NCBI RefSeq assembly: GCF_012927305.1 | Contig: NZ_JABBGH010000003.1 | Location: forward strand, 248,001 to 312,000 | Origin: Hymenobacter polaris | GTDB lineage: Bacteria; Bacteroidota; Bacteroidia; Cytophagales; Hymenobacteraceae | Length of the DNA stretch: 64,000 nucleotides | Direction of reading: 5' to 3' | Shown: in pieces, positions 32,942 through 40,997 of the stretch | How positions within the stretch are numbered: the stretch's first letter is position 1 | Layout: the number at the start of each line of letters is the position of its first letter | Made by a program: the position numbers and the translations under genes | Notes under the pieces: model-generated | The model's input: the letters and a program-made list of their open reading frames with translations, nothing else | Told to the model about the DNA's origin: nothing | Database searches by the model: none

Positions 32942-34396
32942 TTAGTGATAGTATAGCTTGGGGCGGTCGGTGATGCCCCAGTACTGAAGCATTAGTCCGT
33001 GCAGCTCAGTCAAGTGCGGGTCGGACTGGTTGTCCCATTGCAGCACGGGGCAGTAGGGAGAAAGGCGCACTTCGGATTCGGGAGCACGGGCCAACTGGTC
33101 GAGGCTCCAGCGCTCGCACTCGTTGGTACGCGGCATGTGCCAGGTAAAGTTGGCGTAGGTAAATGCAGCACCCAGCGCCAGCACAGCGCCCACATAAGCT
33201 GGCCGCCAGCGTCCCCTTAGCTGCTGCAAAAGCAGGTAAGTGGAAACCCCATAAGCGTAAAAAACCCCAATCAGGACGGGTTGAATAGAGTCGCCCCGTA
33301 CTAAATAGGGTCGGTAGGACCGATAGCCCCCTAGGGGCAATAGCAGCAAAAATATAGTAGCAAACCAGCCTGTCCAGCGTAGGTGGGCAAGCACTCGCGT
33401 ATGTTCGGCCGAAGATGGTAACTGGCGCAACAGTAGTAGGTTAAGCAGCAGCATCCCTAATAGCAGTGGTAGCCCTGGCTGCATGGTTATTTCTTTCGCA
33501 ATGCCAATAGGTAGCAACTGGTATAGTTCACTTAAGGTATGCGTATGCGAATTTTCGGCATTGTTGCGCCCAATGAAGACGGAGTATAGGCTTAAAAAAG
33601 CCAGCACCCCTAGTAAAAACAGCGCCTGCCCCGAAAGCCAGCCCATGGCCAGGCGGCTGCCCGCCAGTGGCCAGGTATGGGCTGCTTGGCTCTGCTGCCA
33701 GGCCCAGTGCAAGCCTATGCTGGCTACTACCACAGCCGCCGCAGCAGTACCTACGGGCCCATTAAAGGAAACCACCACCATTAACCCTAACAGCAGCGCG
33801 GCCTGCCACCACGCCACGCGCAGCGGCGCGGCGCGCACCGAGGCTGCAAAAAACGGCCATAGCAACAGCAGCAGCCAAGCCGTGGGCAGGGTATAAAAGA
33901 ACGTATAGGTAGTAGCCCAATTGACAATACCCAATTGCTCGTAGAAGCCGTCGGTTTGAAACAAGGGCAACAGTAGAATGACAGCCAACCAATAACCACC
34001 GCGCACCCGGCCGCCACCCCAATACACGTAGGCCGCCAATCCTAGCACAATGCATACTTGCAGCACGGCCGTAAATAGGGCGCTGGCCGCGTAGAGGCTG
34101 CTAATAGGCGATGCTACCGTATGCAGCCACAGCGGCACGTGCTTCCAGTACCAGCCCAGCGAGGCGTGCGCAAAAAAGCGGTTGGGCCCGGCATAGTGAG
34201 CATCTTGCGTCAGCACGGCCCAGCCAAAAGGGTCGTGTAACACCTGGCTGTACCATGGAGCTGGGTAAATGGTAGGTATCAGGTCACCGTCAAGTGGTAG
34301 TTGGTAGTGCTGCCAGAAGGTGAGCCCCGTATGCAGAGCCAGCAATAATAGTACTAGCGCTGGACCATAGCGCCAGGCAAGCGAGAATAACTTCAT
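32942..34396 (-). CDS. multi-pass membrane protein of the polysaccharide region
   Basis: 484 residues, about 11 hydrophobic segments. The first loop (YQLPLDGDLIPTIYPAPWYS) has an Asp soon after helix 1; later FGWAVLTQDAHYAGPNRFFA and IGRNNAENSHTHTLSELYQL lie in loops. A soluble C-terminal tail (NECERWSLDQLARAP, LLQYWGITDRPKLYYH) follows. The topology resembles other large envelope glycosyltransferase-like proteins, but no catalytic motif is certain. The paralogous-lipoprotein gene 34416-34964 lies 19 bases upstream on the same strand, so the two form an operon. Confidence 0.6.
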   Translation of the reverse strand: MKLFSLAWRYGPALVLLLLALHTGLTFWQHYQLPLDGDLIPTIYPAPWYSQVLHDPFGWAVLTQDAHYAGPNRFFAHASLGWYWKHVPLWLHTVASPISSLYAASALFTAVLQVCIVLGLAAYVYWGGGRVRGGYWLAVILLLPLFQTDGFYEQLGIVNWATTYTFFYTLPTAWLLLLLWPFFAASVRAAPLRVAWWQAALLLGLMVVVSFNGPVGTAAAAVVVASIGLHWAWQQSQAAHTWPLAGSRLAMGWLSGQALFLLGVLAFLSLYSVFIGRNNAENSHTHTLSELYQLLPIGIAKEITMQPGLPLLLGMLLLNLLLLRQLPSSAEHTRVLAHLRWTGWFATIFLLLLPLGGYRSYRPYLVRGDSIQPVLIGVFYAYGVSTYLLLQQLRGRWRPAYVGAVLALGAAFTYANFTWHMPRTNECERWSLDQLARAPESEVRLSPYCPVLQWDNQSDPHLTELHGLMLQYWGITDRPKLYYH

Positions 34397-34415
34397 GCGG
34401 AGTGGCGAGCAGCGC

Positions 34416-34964
34416 CTAATCCTTAATAGTTAGGCGCAAGTCATCTACTAATACTGGCTCGCTAGCATCGGCTCGCCACAGCGACACGCGCACGTGCTGC
34501 ACTGCTGTAATATTATCGGGCAGAGTAAAGTCTTTATCTACCTGCACCCACTTGTTGTAGGATTTTACTACGTCTCCGAGGCGAATGCCGTCTCCATACA
34601 CCATGTCGCTATTGGTGGGGCCGCCCATAATCTGCAAACCCAGTACCCCGCTTGACTTTTCACTAGTTAAGTATGCCCAACCTTCTAAATGCACGGTTTT
34701 TATTTTCGACGGGGTAGCCTGGCCTAGGGCCATATCAAAGGTCAGACTAAACTCGTGGTCCTTATCAACTTTAATGGCGTATTGCCCCGAATGAGCCTTG
34801 CCGCGTTCTAAAAGCCCAGGGTCCACATTCCAACCGGCGGTCGATTCAAAATCATTTGCCGTAATAACCCGTTCAGTAGAACTACCACCTGGGGTGTTAT
34901 CCGACGAGCATGCTCCCAGGCAGCCTAGGCTTACCAAGCTCAATAAAAGGGTAAACTTTTTCAT
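34416..34964 (-). CDS. small lipoprotein with carbohydrate-binding-like domain, paralogue of 29497-30024
   Basis: 182 residues with the lipobox LGAC (Cys19). The mature part carries the same pattern as its paralogue: ANDFESTAGWNVDPGLLERG, AHSGQYAIKVDKDHEFSLTF, VHLEGWAYLTSEKSSG, KWVQVDKDFTLPDN, then RVSLWRADASEPVLVDDLRL. Both share the ending RADxxxPxxxDDLxxxI. It is cotranscribed with the membrane protein at 32942. A minus-strand -7 box lies 18 bases upstream, inside the 5' end of the divergent GH16-like reading frame. Confidence 0.7.
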   Translation of the reverse strand: MKKFTLLLSLVSLGCLGACSSDNTPGGSSTERVITANDFESTAGWNVDPGLLERGKAHSGQYAIKVDKDHEFSLTFDMALGQATPSKIKTVHLEGWAYLTSEKSSGVLGLQIMGGPTNSDMVYGDGIRLGDVVKSYNKWVQVDKDFTLPDNITAVQHVRVSLWRADASEPVLVDDLRLTIKD

Positions 34965-34976
34965 ATAAAGTCGTAA

Positions 34977-35975
34977 ATGACGCGCAAAAATAGCGAGGAG
35001 TGCCTTCAGGCCATAAAAGTAGATAGCTGCGCCGCAGATTGGCTTAGATGCGTTAGCCGTTGGGGAGAATGCTTGCTAGCACTAGGGATGCTAACCATTG
35101 GCCAGGTTGCAGCCCAGTCTACCCTTGACCGTACTCGTTTCCAGCCCACGCCCATTTTTGCCGAAGAGTTTTCCTACGCTTCTCCAGCCGATTCGCTGTT
35201 TCGAGCGCGTTGGCAGTCCGATTTTTATACCTCTGTCAACAACGATTGGACAGAGTATGCCAGCACTCGGCAACTTGCTATACTGCCGGGCGGTATTTTG
35301 CGCATACGTACTACCCGCCTCACCCTAGCTGAGCGCCAAGCTGCTACCGACTCGGCTGCGGGCCACGGCGTGCGCCGGCCTGCGCCAGGGCCGCCCGGCA
35401 CGGTAGTGCCCGGCAGCTCACCGGGCGGCGGGCCCATTGCCTACGCTTCAGGCAAGATGGTATCTAGGGTAGGTGGTAGTGCTGTTGAGCTATCCAAGAG
35501 TGGGCCGTTTCCTGGCTTCAGCTATGGTTTATTCGAAATCCGCTGCCAGTTGCCAGCCAGTGGCCGCGGCATTTTGCCCGCCTTTTGGCTTAATGGCCCC
35601 CAAACGGAAATTGATATAATGGACAATTGCAACGAAAACCCCGGCCGGCTTTTGCAAACGGGCGTACTAGACTGGGGTAAGCGCACTACCTGTGGCGGCA
35701 ATACAGCTCCTATTGAATGCTGGACGCACGGCTACCAACTCTACCAATACGACCGCGACCTCACGCAGGGCTTCAATACATACAGCGCTGTCTGGACGCC
35801 CGAAGCCGTAACATTTTATCTCAACGACTATTACCTCTATTCAGTACCAGCCGCGTTAGTAAAGACCCACCGCGAGGCCGTGCGCCTCATCCTGGATGTG
35901 GGCACACGGGGCGAAGACCGTTTTAACAGCGGCGATATGCTGGTCGATTACATCCGGGTGTGGGAGTTGCGGTAG
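34977..35975 (+). CDS. GH16-like secreted protein with a changed catalytic motif
   Basis: 332 residues. An internal hydrophobic stretch (ECLLALGMLTIGQVAAQS, residues 31-48) looks like the signal peptide, so the real start may lie downstream of 34977. The body fits glycoside hydrolase family 16: FAEEFSYASPADSLF, YGLFEIRCQLPASGRGILPAFWL, then the active-site segment TEIDIMDNCNEN, and later FNTYSAVWTPEAVTFYLNDY. The normal motif is E-x-D-x-x-E; here the last Glu is Asp (Asp214 by count). A Pro/Gly-rich insertion (RRPAPGPPGTVVPGSSPGGG) precedes the core. It may bind or remodel the polysaccharide made here. Confidence 0.75.
   Translation: MTRKNSEECLQAIKVDSCAADWLRCVSRWGECLLALGMLTIGQVAAQSTLDRTRFQPTPIFAEEFSYASPADSLFRARWQSDFYTSVNNDWTEYASTRQLAILPGGILRIRTTRLTLAERQAATDSAAGHGVRRPAPGPPGTVVPGSSPGGGPIAYASGKMVSRVGGSAVELSKSGPFPGFSYGLFEIRCQLPASGRGILPAFWLNGPQTEIDIMDNCNENPGRLLQTGVLDWGKRTTCGGNTAPIECWTHGYQLYQYDRDLTQGFNTYSAVWTPEAVTFYLNDYYLYSVPAALVKTHREAVRLILDVGTRGEDRFNSGDMLVDYIRVWELR
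34983..34990 (-). promoter_or_regulatory. -7 box TATTTTTG of the lipoprotein/membrane protein operon
   Basis: Minus-strand exact TAnnTTTG match 18 bases upstream of the ATG at 34964. It lies within the first codons of the divergent GH16-like frame. Confidence 0.45.
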
Positions 35976-35987
35976 CGCGCAGCCACT

Positions 35988-35995
35988 TACTTTTG
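35988..35995 (+). promoter_or_regulatory. -7 box TACTTTTG of the methyltransferase gene
   Basis: Exact TAnnTTTG match 6 bases before the ATG at 36002, implying a leaderless transcript. It excludes the upstream in-frame start at 35960. Confidence 0.5.
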
Positions 35996-36001
35996 CTAAG
36001 C

Positions 36002-36763
36002 ATGGACCTTAGCTACGAAGCAAAATACCACCAATTAGAAGAAAGACACTGGTGGTTTGCCGGTCGCCGCGACGCGGTATTTGATATAATTCAGGGTCTA
36101 AAACTTCCTTCTGAGGCTGCTATTCTGGAGATTGGCTGCTCAGGTGGGCCGCTGCTGCAACGCCTGCGCGCTTCAGGCTACACCGATGTGACGGGCGTTG
36201 ACGTGAGCACTGCAGCCATTGAACTGGCCCAAGCGCGCGGCGTGCCCAATGTGACTGTAATGGATGGTGCCGCCTTGGCGTTTAGCAGTAGCAGCTTTGA
36301 TTTGGTCATTGCATCAGACGTGCTGGAGCACATCGAAAATGAAAGTCGTGCCCTGCAGGAGTGGGTGCGCGTGCTGCAACCAGGTGGACAGCTATTAGTA
36401 TTTGTGCCCGCACATAACTATCTATGGAGCGCGCACGACGTAGTAAATCATCACTTTCGTCGCTATTCACGCCTTAGCTTAGTGCGAGGGTTGGCAGCGG
36501 CTGGCCTGCGAGTGCAGCGCAGTTCGTTCTGGAACGTGGCCTTATATTTTCCGGTGGCCCTGGTGCGATTGGTGGCACGGTTGCTACGTGGCCGCCCTAC
36601 TACGACCTCATTGGCTGGCACCACTGGCGACTTGCGTCAGTTGCCAGGCCTAGCCAATTATACGCTGCTGAGTTGGATTCGGCTGGAAAACTGGTTGTTG
36701 CGTCGTATAGATATGCCACTGGGTGTGAGTGTATTTGCCTTAGCGCAGAAGCCGTTTTCTTAG
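36002..36763 (+). CDS. class I SAM-dependent methyltransferase
   Basis: 253 residues. The SAM-binding loop is ILEIGCSGGPLLQRL near residue 41. VDVSTAAIELAQARG follows, then the Methyltransf_11 blocks FDLVIASDVLEHIEN near residue 100 and EWVRVLQPGGQLLVFVPAHNYLWS near residue 120. The N-terminal HWWFAGRRDAVFDII is typical of methyltransferases found next to GtrB-like glycosyltransferases in lipid-linked sugar loci. A hydrophobic patch (NVALYFPVALVRLVARLL) suggests membrane contact. The GT2 gene begins 27 bases downstream. Confidence 0.8.
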   Translation: MDLSYEAKYHQLEERHWWFAGRRDAVFDIIQGLKLPSEAAILEIGCSGGPLLQRLRASGYTDVTGVDVSTAAIELAQARGVPNVTVMDGAALAFSSSSFDLVIASDVLEHIENESRALQEWVRVLQPGGQLLVFVPAHNYLWSAHDVVNHHFRRYSRLSLVRGLAAAGLRVQRSSFWNVALYFPVALVRLVARLLRGRPTTTSLAGTTGDLRQLPGLANYTLLSWIRLENWLLRRIDMPLGVSVFALAQKPFS

Positions 36764-36790
36764 GCTTTGCCGAAGCTTTATTTAACTTTT

Positions 36791-37747
36791 ATGGCTGACC
36801 TTGCACGCCTTGCCTTATCCGTCGTTGTGCCGATTTACAACGAAGAAGCCAATATCGGGGCCTTGCACCAGCGCCTGACCGACGTACTAACAGCCCTTGA
36901 CCTGCCTGGCCGCTACGAGCTATTATTCATCAACGACGGCTCGTATGATGAGTCGCTGGCACTGCTACGAGTGCTAGCGGCCCGCGATGCGCACGTACGC
37001 TACTTCGATTTGAGCCGCAACTTTGGGCATCAGATTGCCGTGTCGGCGGGCCTCGACCAAGCCGAGGGTGATGCCGTAGTCATTATCGATGCCGACCTGC
37101 AAGACCCGCCCGAATTAATCATTGAACTTTATGCCAAGCTTCGGGCGGGCTACGAAGTGGTATACGCCCGACGCCGCTCGCGCCAGAATGAGAATGTAGC
37201 TAAGCGATTAACGGCCAAAGCTTTTTATCGCCTGTTAGTATCTATTACGCACGTTGCTATCCCAGTCGATACTGGTGATTTTCGAATTATTTCGCGTCGG
37301 GTGGTACTAGCGTTACGGCAGATGCCGGAGCAGCATAAATTTTTGCGCGGGCAAATTGCCTGGCTCGGCTTCCGCCAAACTTTTGTAGAGTACGACCGCG
37401 CCGGGCGCCAGGGCGGCACCACTGGCTACACCTACCGCAAGATGGTACGCCTAGCCTTGGACGGCATCACGAGCTTTTCCGATGCTCCGCTTAAGGCAGC
37501 CACCATGTTAGGCTTTGCTGTGTCGGGTATTGCTTTCTTGTTGATGATGTATACCCTCTACGGACGTTTAGTGCGGCACGATTACCAACCTGGCTGGGCC
37601 TCCTTGATGATGAGTATTCTCTTTCTAGGGGGAGTACAGTTGATTGCAGTAGGCATTATTGGGGAGTATATCGCGCGCCTTAGCGCTAATGTGCGCCAGC
37701 GGCCCCTCTATTTTATTGCGGAAGCTAGCCCGCCGCCGGCCGGCTAG
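36791..37747 (+). CDS. glycosyltransferase family 2, GtrB/DPM1-like
   Basis: 318 residues from the ATG at 36791 (MADLARLALSVVVPIYNEEA); an earlier ATG at 36767 adds eight residues. The GT2 motifs are SVVVPIYNEEANIGALHQRL, FINDGSYDESL, SRNFGHQIAVSAGLDQA and the DxD-type IIDADLQDPPE near residue 97. Two C-terminal membrane helices (AATMLGFAVSGIAFLLMMYT and SLMMSILFLGGVQLIAVGII) end with GEYIARLSANVRQRPLY. This class moves a sugar from a nucleotide donor to a polyprenyl phosphate. It is cotranscribed with the methyltransferase. Confidence 0.9.
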   Translation: MADLARLALSVVVPIYNEEANIGALHQRLTDVLTALDLPGRYELLFINDGSYDESLALLRVLAARDAHVRYFDLSRNFGHQIAVSAGLDQAEGDAVVIIDADLQDPPELIIELYAKLRAGYEVVYARRRSRQNENVAKRLTAKAFYRLLVSITHVAIPVDTGDFRIISRRVVLALRQMPEQHKFLRGQIAWLGFRQTFVEYDRAGRQGGTTGYTYRKMVRLALDGITSFSDAPLKAATMLGFAVSGIAFLLMMYTLYGRLVRHDYQPGWASLMMSILFLGGVQLIAVGIIGEYIARLSANVRQRPLYFIAEASPPPAG

Positions 37748-37838
37748 AGCGTATACCGATGCCGGGCGGTGCCTAAGACGCTCAACATCCCAAAGGGCTG
37801 CGCTATCATCCTGGCGCTAGCGACCCGGCCGGCCTTGC

Positions 37839-37846
37839 TACCTTTG
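37839..37846 (+). promoter_or_regulatory. -7 box TACCTTTG of the WbpD-like gene
   Basis: Exact TAnnTTTG match 27 bases before the GTG at 37874. It lies inside the longer reading frame from 37769, which supports the later start. Confidence 0.45.
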
Positions 37847-37873
37847 CCCCCGCAAAAGCCTGCTGCTTACTCC

Positions 37874-38503
37874 GTGGCCTACTCCACTGCCGATTTCTAC
37901 GCTCATCCTACTGCCGTGCTCGATGCGGGCAGCCGCGTAGGAGCGGGCAGCCGCATCTGGCACTTTTGCCACCTGGCGGCCGGCGCCGTGCTGGGCGAAA
38001 ACTGCTCGCTGGGCCAAAACGTGTTCGTAGCCGATGGCGTGACCCTAGGGCGCAACGTGAAGGTGCAAAACAACGTGAGCCTTTACGAGGGCGTGGTGTG
38101 CGAAGACGACGTATTTATCGGTCCCTCGGTGGTGTTTACCAACGTGCGCAACCCGCGCGCCGCCGTGCCCCGCCGCGGCCCGGCCCACTACCAGCCCACC
38201 TACCTCGAGCGGGGCGTCAGCATCGGGGCCAACGCCACCATTGTGTGCGGGGTGCGCCTCGGGCGTTACGCCTTCGTGGGGGCCGGCAGCGTCGTTACCA
38301 AAGACGTGCCTGCCTTTGCCCTCGTGTACGGCAACCCCGCCCGGCAGCACGGCTGGCTGAGTGCCCACGGCGAAAAGCTGCACTTCGACCAAAATGACTT
38401 GGCGCGTTGCCCAGCCACGGGCGAAGAATACCGGCTGAGCGCCGACAAAAGACTAGTAACTACTATGAATGAGGCTATTATTTATGCAAGTGCCAATTCA
38501 TAA
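37874..38503 (+). CDS. left-handed beta-helix N-acetyltransferase, WbpD/WlbB-like
   Basis: 209 residues from the GTG at 37874 (VAYSTADFYAHPTAV), where family similarity begins. Hexapeptide repeats run through HPTAVLDAGSRVGAGSRIWH, GENCSLGQNVFVADGVTLGR, KVQNNVSLYEGVVCEDDVFI and VSIGANATIVCGVRLGRYAF to VPAFALVYGNPARQHGWLS. WbpD/WlbB enzymes acetylate the 3-amino group of UDP-diamino-uronic acids, and relatives act on dTDP-amino sugars. The following gene is a UDP-sugar dehydrogenase, which fits sugar-nucleotide modification. Its 3' end merges with AATTCATAA direct repeats (about 38495-38530). Confidence 0.8.
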   Translation: MAYSTADFYAHPTAVLDAGSRVGAGSRIWHFCHLAAGAVLGENCSLGQNVFVADGVTLGRNVKVQNNVSLYEGVVCEDDVFIGPSVVFTNVRNPRAAVPRRGPAHYQPTYLERGVSIGANATIVCGVRLGRYAFVGAGSVVTKDVPAFALVYGNPARQHGWLSAHGEKLHFDQNDLARCPATGEEYRLSADKRLVTTMNEAIIYASANS

Positions 38504-38535
38504 TTTCTAATTCATAACTCATAATTAATTCAGAA

Positions 38536-39837
38536 GTGTACGACGAACTCCTCCGCAAAGAAGCTAAGCTGGCCGTCATTGGCCTAGGGTACGTGGGGCT
38601 ACCCATCGCGCTCGAGTTTGCCCGCCAGCTCTCCGTCATCGGCTTCGACATTAATGCTGGCCGCGTGGCCATGATGCGCGAGCACCAAGACCCGAGCGGC
38701 GAGCTGGACAGCGCCGCTTTTGAGGGCTGCGACATCACCTTCACCGATTCGCTCGACGTGCTGCGCGAGGCGCGCTTCTTTATCGTGGCCGTGCCCACGC
38801 CTATCGATGAGCACGCCCAGCCTGATTTGCGACCCCTGCTCGGGGCGTCGTCGTCGGTGGGCAAAGTGCTGAAAAAGGGCGACTACGTGGTGTTTGAGAG
38901 CACCGTGTACCCTGGCTGCACCGAAGAGGACTGCATTCCGGTGATGGAGAAGCTCTCAGGTTTGAGTTTCGCCAACGGCGACTTCAAAGTGGGTTACTCG
39001 CCCGAGCGCATCAACCCCGGCGACAAGGAGCACACGCTGCGCCGCATCGTGAAGGTGGTGAGCGGCGGCGACGCCGAAAGCCTCGATACCATTGCCAAGG
39101 TGTACGAGTTGGTGGTGGATGCCGGCGTGCACCGCGCCAGCAGCATCCGGGTGGCCGAGGCGGCCAAGATTATCGAGAACACCCAGCGCGACGTCAACAT
39201 TGCGCTGATGAACGAGCTGTCGATGATTTTCGACCGCATGAGCATCAACACCTATGAAGTGCTGGAGGCGGCCGGCACGAAGTGGAACTTCCTCCGGTTC
39301 AGCCCCGGCCTGGTGGGTGGCCACTGCATCGGCGTGGACCCCTACTATCTCACCTACAAGGCCAAGGAACTGGGCTACGATGCCAAGGTGATTCTTTCGG
39401 GCCGCACCACCAATGATAATATGGGCGCCTATATCGCCCGCAAAACGGTGCAGATGATGATTAAGCGCGGCAAGGACGTGGCCAAAAGCCGCGTGCTGGT
39501 GATGGGCGCGACCTTCAAGGAGAATGTGGAGGATATCCGCAACTCGAAAGTGGCCGACGTGATTCAGGAGCTGAAGAACTTCTCGGTGAACGTGGACATC
39601 GTGGACCCCCATGCCAGCTCTGACGAGCTGCACCACGAGTACGGCTTCCGCCTCACGGCGCCGGACAAGATTCGGGCCGACTACGACGCCGTAATTGTGG
39701 CCGTGAGCCACCAGCCCTACCTCGGCAAGGACGAGGCCTACTTCAAGTCCATCACCGCTGACAATGCCGTGCTGGTTGATATTAAAGGCCTCTACCGCAA
39801 CGAGCCGATGGAAGAACTACACTACTGGAGTCTCTAA
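38536..39837 (+). CDS. UDP-N-acetylhexosamine 6-dehydrogenase, TviB/WbpO-like
   Basis: 433 residues. An NAD-dependent enzyme that oxidises C6 of a UDP-amino sugar to the uronic acid. The N-terminal Rossmann loop is VIGLGYVGLPIALEFARQ. VAVPTPIDEHAQPDL and STVYPGCTEEDCIPV follow, and the catalytic Cys is in GLVGGHCIGVDPYYLTYKA near residue 260. A C-terminal Rossmann domain begins at SRVLVMGATFKENVEDIRNS. The start is GTG (38536). The WbpP/TviC-like epimerase at 42183 is the usual partner for making UDP-GalNAc-uronate. Confidence 0.88.
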   Translation: MYDELLRKEAKLAVIGLGYVGLPIALEFARQLSVIGFDINAGRVAMMREHQDPSGELDSAAFEGCDITFTDSLDVLREARFFIVAVPTPIDEHAQPDLRPLLGASSSVGKVLKKGDYVVFESTVYPGCTEEDCIPVMEKLSGLSFANGDFKVGYSPERINPGDKEHTLRRIVKVVSGGDAESLDTIAKVYELVVDAGVHRASSIRVAEAAKIIENTQRDVNIALMNELSMIFDRMSINTYEVLEAAGTKWNFLRFSPGLVGGHCIGVDPYYLTYKAKELGYDAKVILSGRTTNDNMGAYIARKTVQMMIKRGKDVAKSRVLVMGATFKENVEDIRNSKVADVIQELKNFSVNVDIVDPHASSDELHHEYGFRLTAPDKIRADYDAVIVAVSHQPYLGKDEAYFKSITADNAVLVDIKGLYRNEPMEELHYWSL

Positions 39838-39849
39838 TTTTGAGCTATT

Positions 39850-39913
39850 AGCTATTAGCTGTTAGCCGTTAGCTTGACGGTAGGCGGTAGCTGATGGCTA
39901 ACAGCTAATAGCT
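39850..39913. repeat. 18-bp inverted repeat overlapping the galE ribosome site
   Basis: AGCTATTAGCTGTTAGCC (39850-39867) is repeated inverted at 39896-39913, ending one base before the ATG of galE at 39915. Tandem TTAGC units fill the left side. In RNA this hairpin would hide the region just before the start codon. Confidence 0.7.
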
Positions 39914-39914
39914 T

Positions 39915-40946
39915 ATGAAAAAAATTCTCGTTACGGGCGGGGCCGGCTATATCGGCTCGCACGCGGTGGTAGAGCTGGCGCAAGCGGGCTACGAGCCCAT
40001 TATTGTCGACGACTTTAGCAACTCGAAGCAGTCGGTGCTAGCAGGGCTGCGCGATATCCTAGGGCACGACGTGCCCTGCCACGACATCGACTGCGGCGAT
40101 GCCGACGCTCTGCGTGGCGTGCTCAAGCAGGAAGGTACCGTGGCGGGCGTTATTCACTTTGCGGCCTTCAAGGCCGTGGGCGAATCGGTGCAGAAGCCGC
40201 TGGCCTACTTCCACAACAACCTGGGTTCGCTGATAACGCTGCTGACGGTAATGAAGGAGCAAGGCATCGAAAACCTGGTGTTTTCCTCGTCGTGCACCGT
40301 CTACGGCGTGCCCGACCAGCTGCCCGTGACTGAGGCTACGCCCACCAAGCCGGCCTCGTCGCCCTACGGCCGCACCAAGCAGATGTGCGAGGACATTATT
40401 CACGACACGGCGGCCGCACCCGAGGCGGGTCTGCGCGCCATTCTGCTGCGCTACTTCAACCCGATTGGGGCGCACCCGTCGGCCAAGATTGGCGAGCTGC
40501 CCCTAGGGGTGCCCAACAACCTAGTGCCCTTCATCACCCAAACGGCGGCGGGCCTGCGCGAGAAGCTTACCGTATTCGGCGACGACTACGACACGCCCGA
40601 TGGCACCAACGTGCGCGACTATATCTACGTGGAGGACTTGGCAAAGGCCCACGTAGTGGCGGTGCGCCGCTTGCTAGAGAAGAAAGCCAGCGAGGCGGTC
40701 GAAACCTTCAATGTGGGCACTGGCCACGGCAACACGGTGCTGGAAGTGGTGAAAACCTTTGAGGCAGCCAGCGGCCAAAAGCTGAACTACAGCATCGGCC
40801 CGCGCCGCGCCGGCGACGTGCCCGCCATCTACGCCGATGCTACTAAAGCCGCCGAGGTGCTGGGCTTTAAAACGGAAACCTCCCTGCACGATGCGCTGGC
40901 CAGCGCCTGGAAGTGGCAGCAGGCCCTAGGGGAGGCAAAAGCCTAA
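39915..40946 (+). CDS. galE: UDP-glucose 4-epimerase
   Basis: 343 residues. An extended SDR interconverting UDP-glucose and UDP-galactose. The NAD loop is VTGGAGYIGSHAVVEL. VIHFAAFKAVGESVQKPLAY, SSSCTVYGVPD (catalytic Ser/Thr) and the catalytic YGRTK near residue 154 follow. NPIGAHPSAKIGE and DGTNVRDYIYVEDLAKAH are GalE-specific. The length is normal. A hairpin directly before the ATG may affect translation. Confidence 0.93.
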   Translation: MKKILVTGGAGYIGSHAVVELAQAGYEPIIVDDFSNSKQSVLAGLRDILGHDVPCHDIDCGDADALRGVLKQEGTVAGVIHFAAFKAVGESVQKPLAYFHNNLGSLITLLTVMKEQGIENLVFSSSCTVYGVPDQLPVTEATPTKPASSPYGRTKQMCEDIIHDTAAAPEAGLRAILLRYFNPIGAHPSAKIGELPLGVPNNLVPFITQTAAGLREKLTVFGDDYDTPDGTNVRDYIYVEDLAKAHVVAVRRLLEKKASEAVETFNVGTGHGNTVLEVVKTFEAASGQKLNYSIGPRRAGDVPAIYADATKAAEVLGFKTETSLHDALASAWKWQQALGEAKA

Positions 40947-40997
40947 TAAAACCGCAGGCAGTATCGTGCCTTACGTAGCTAATTATTCACTAATCTT

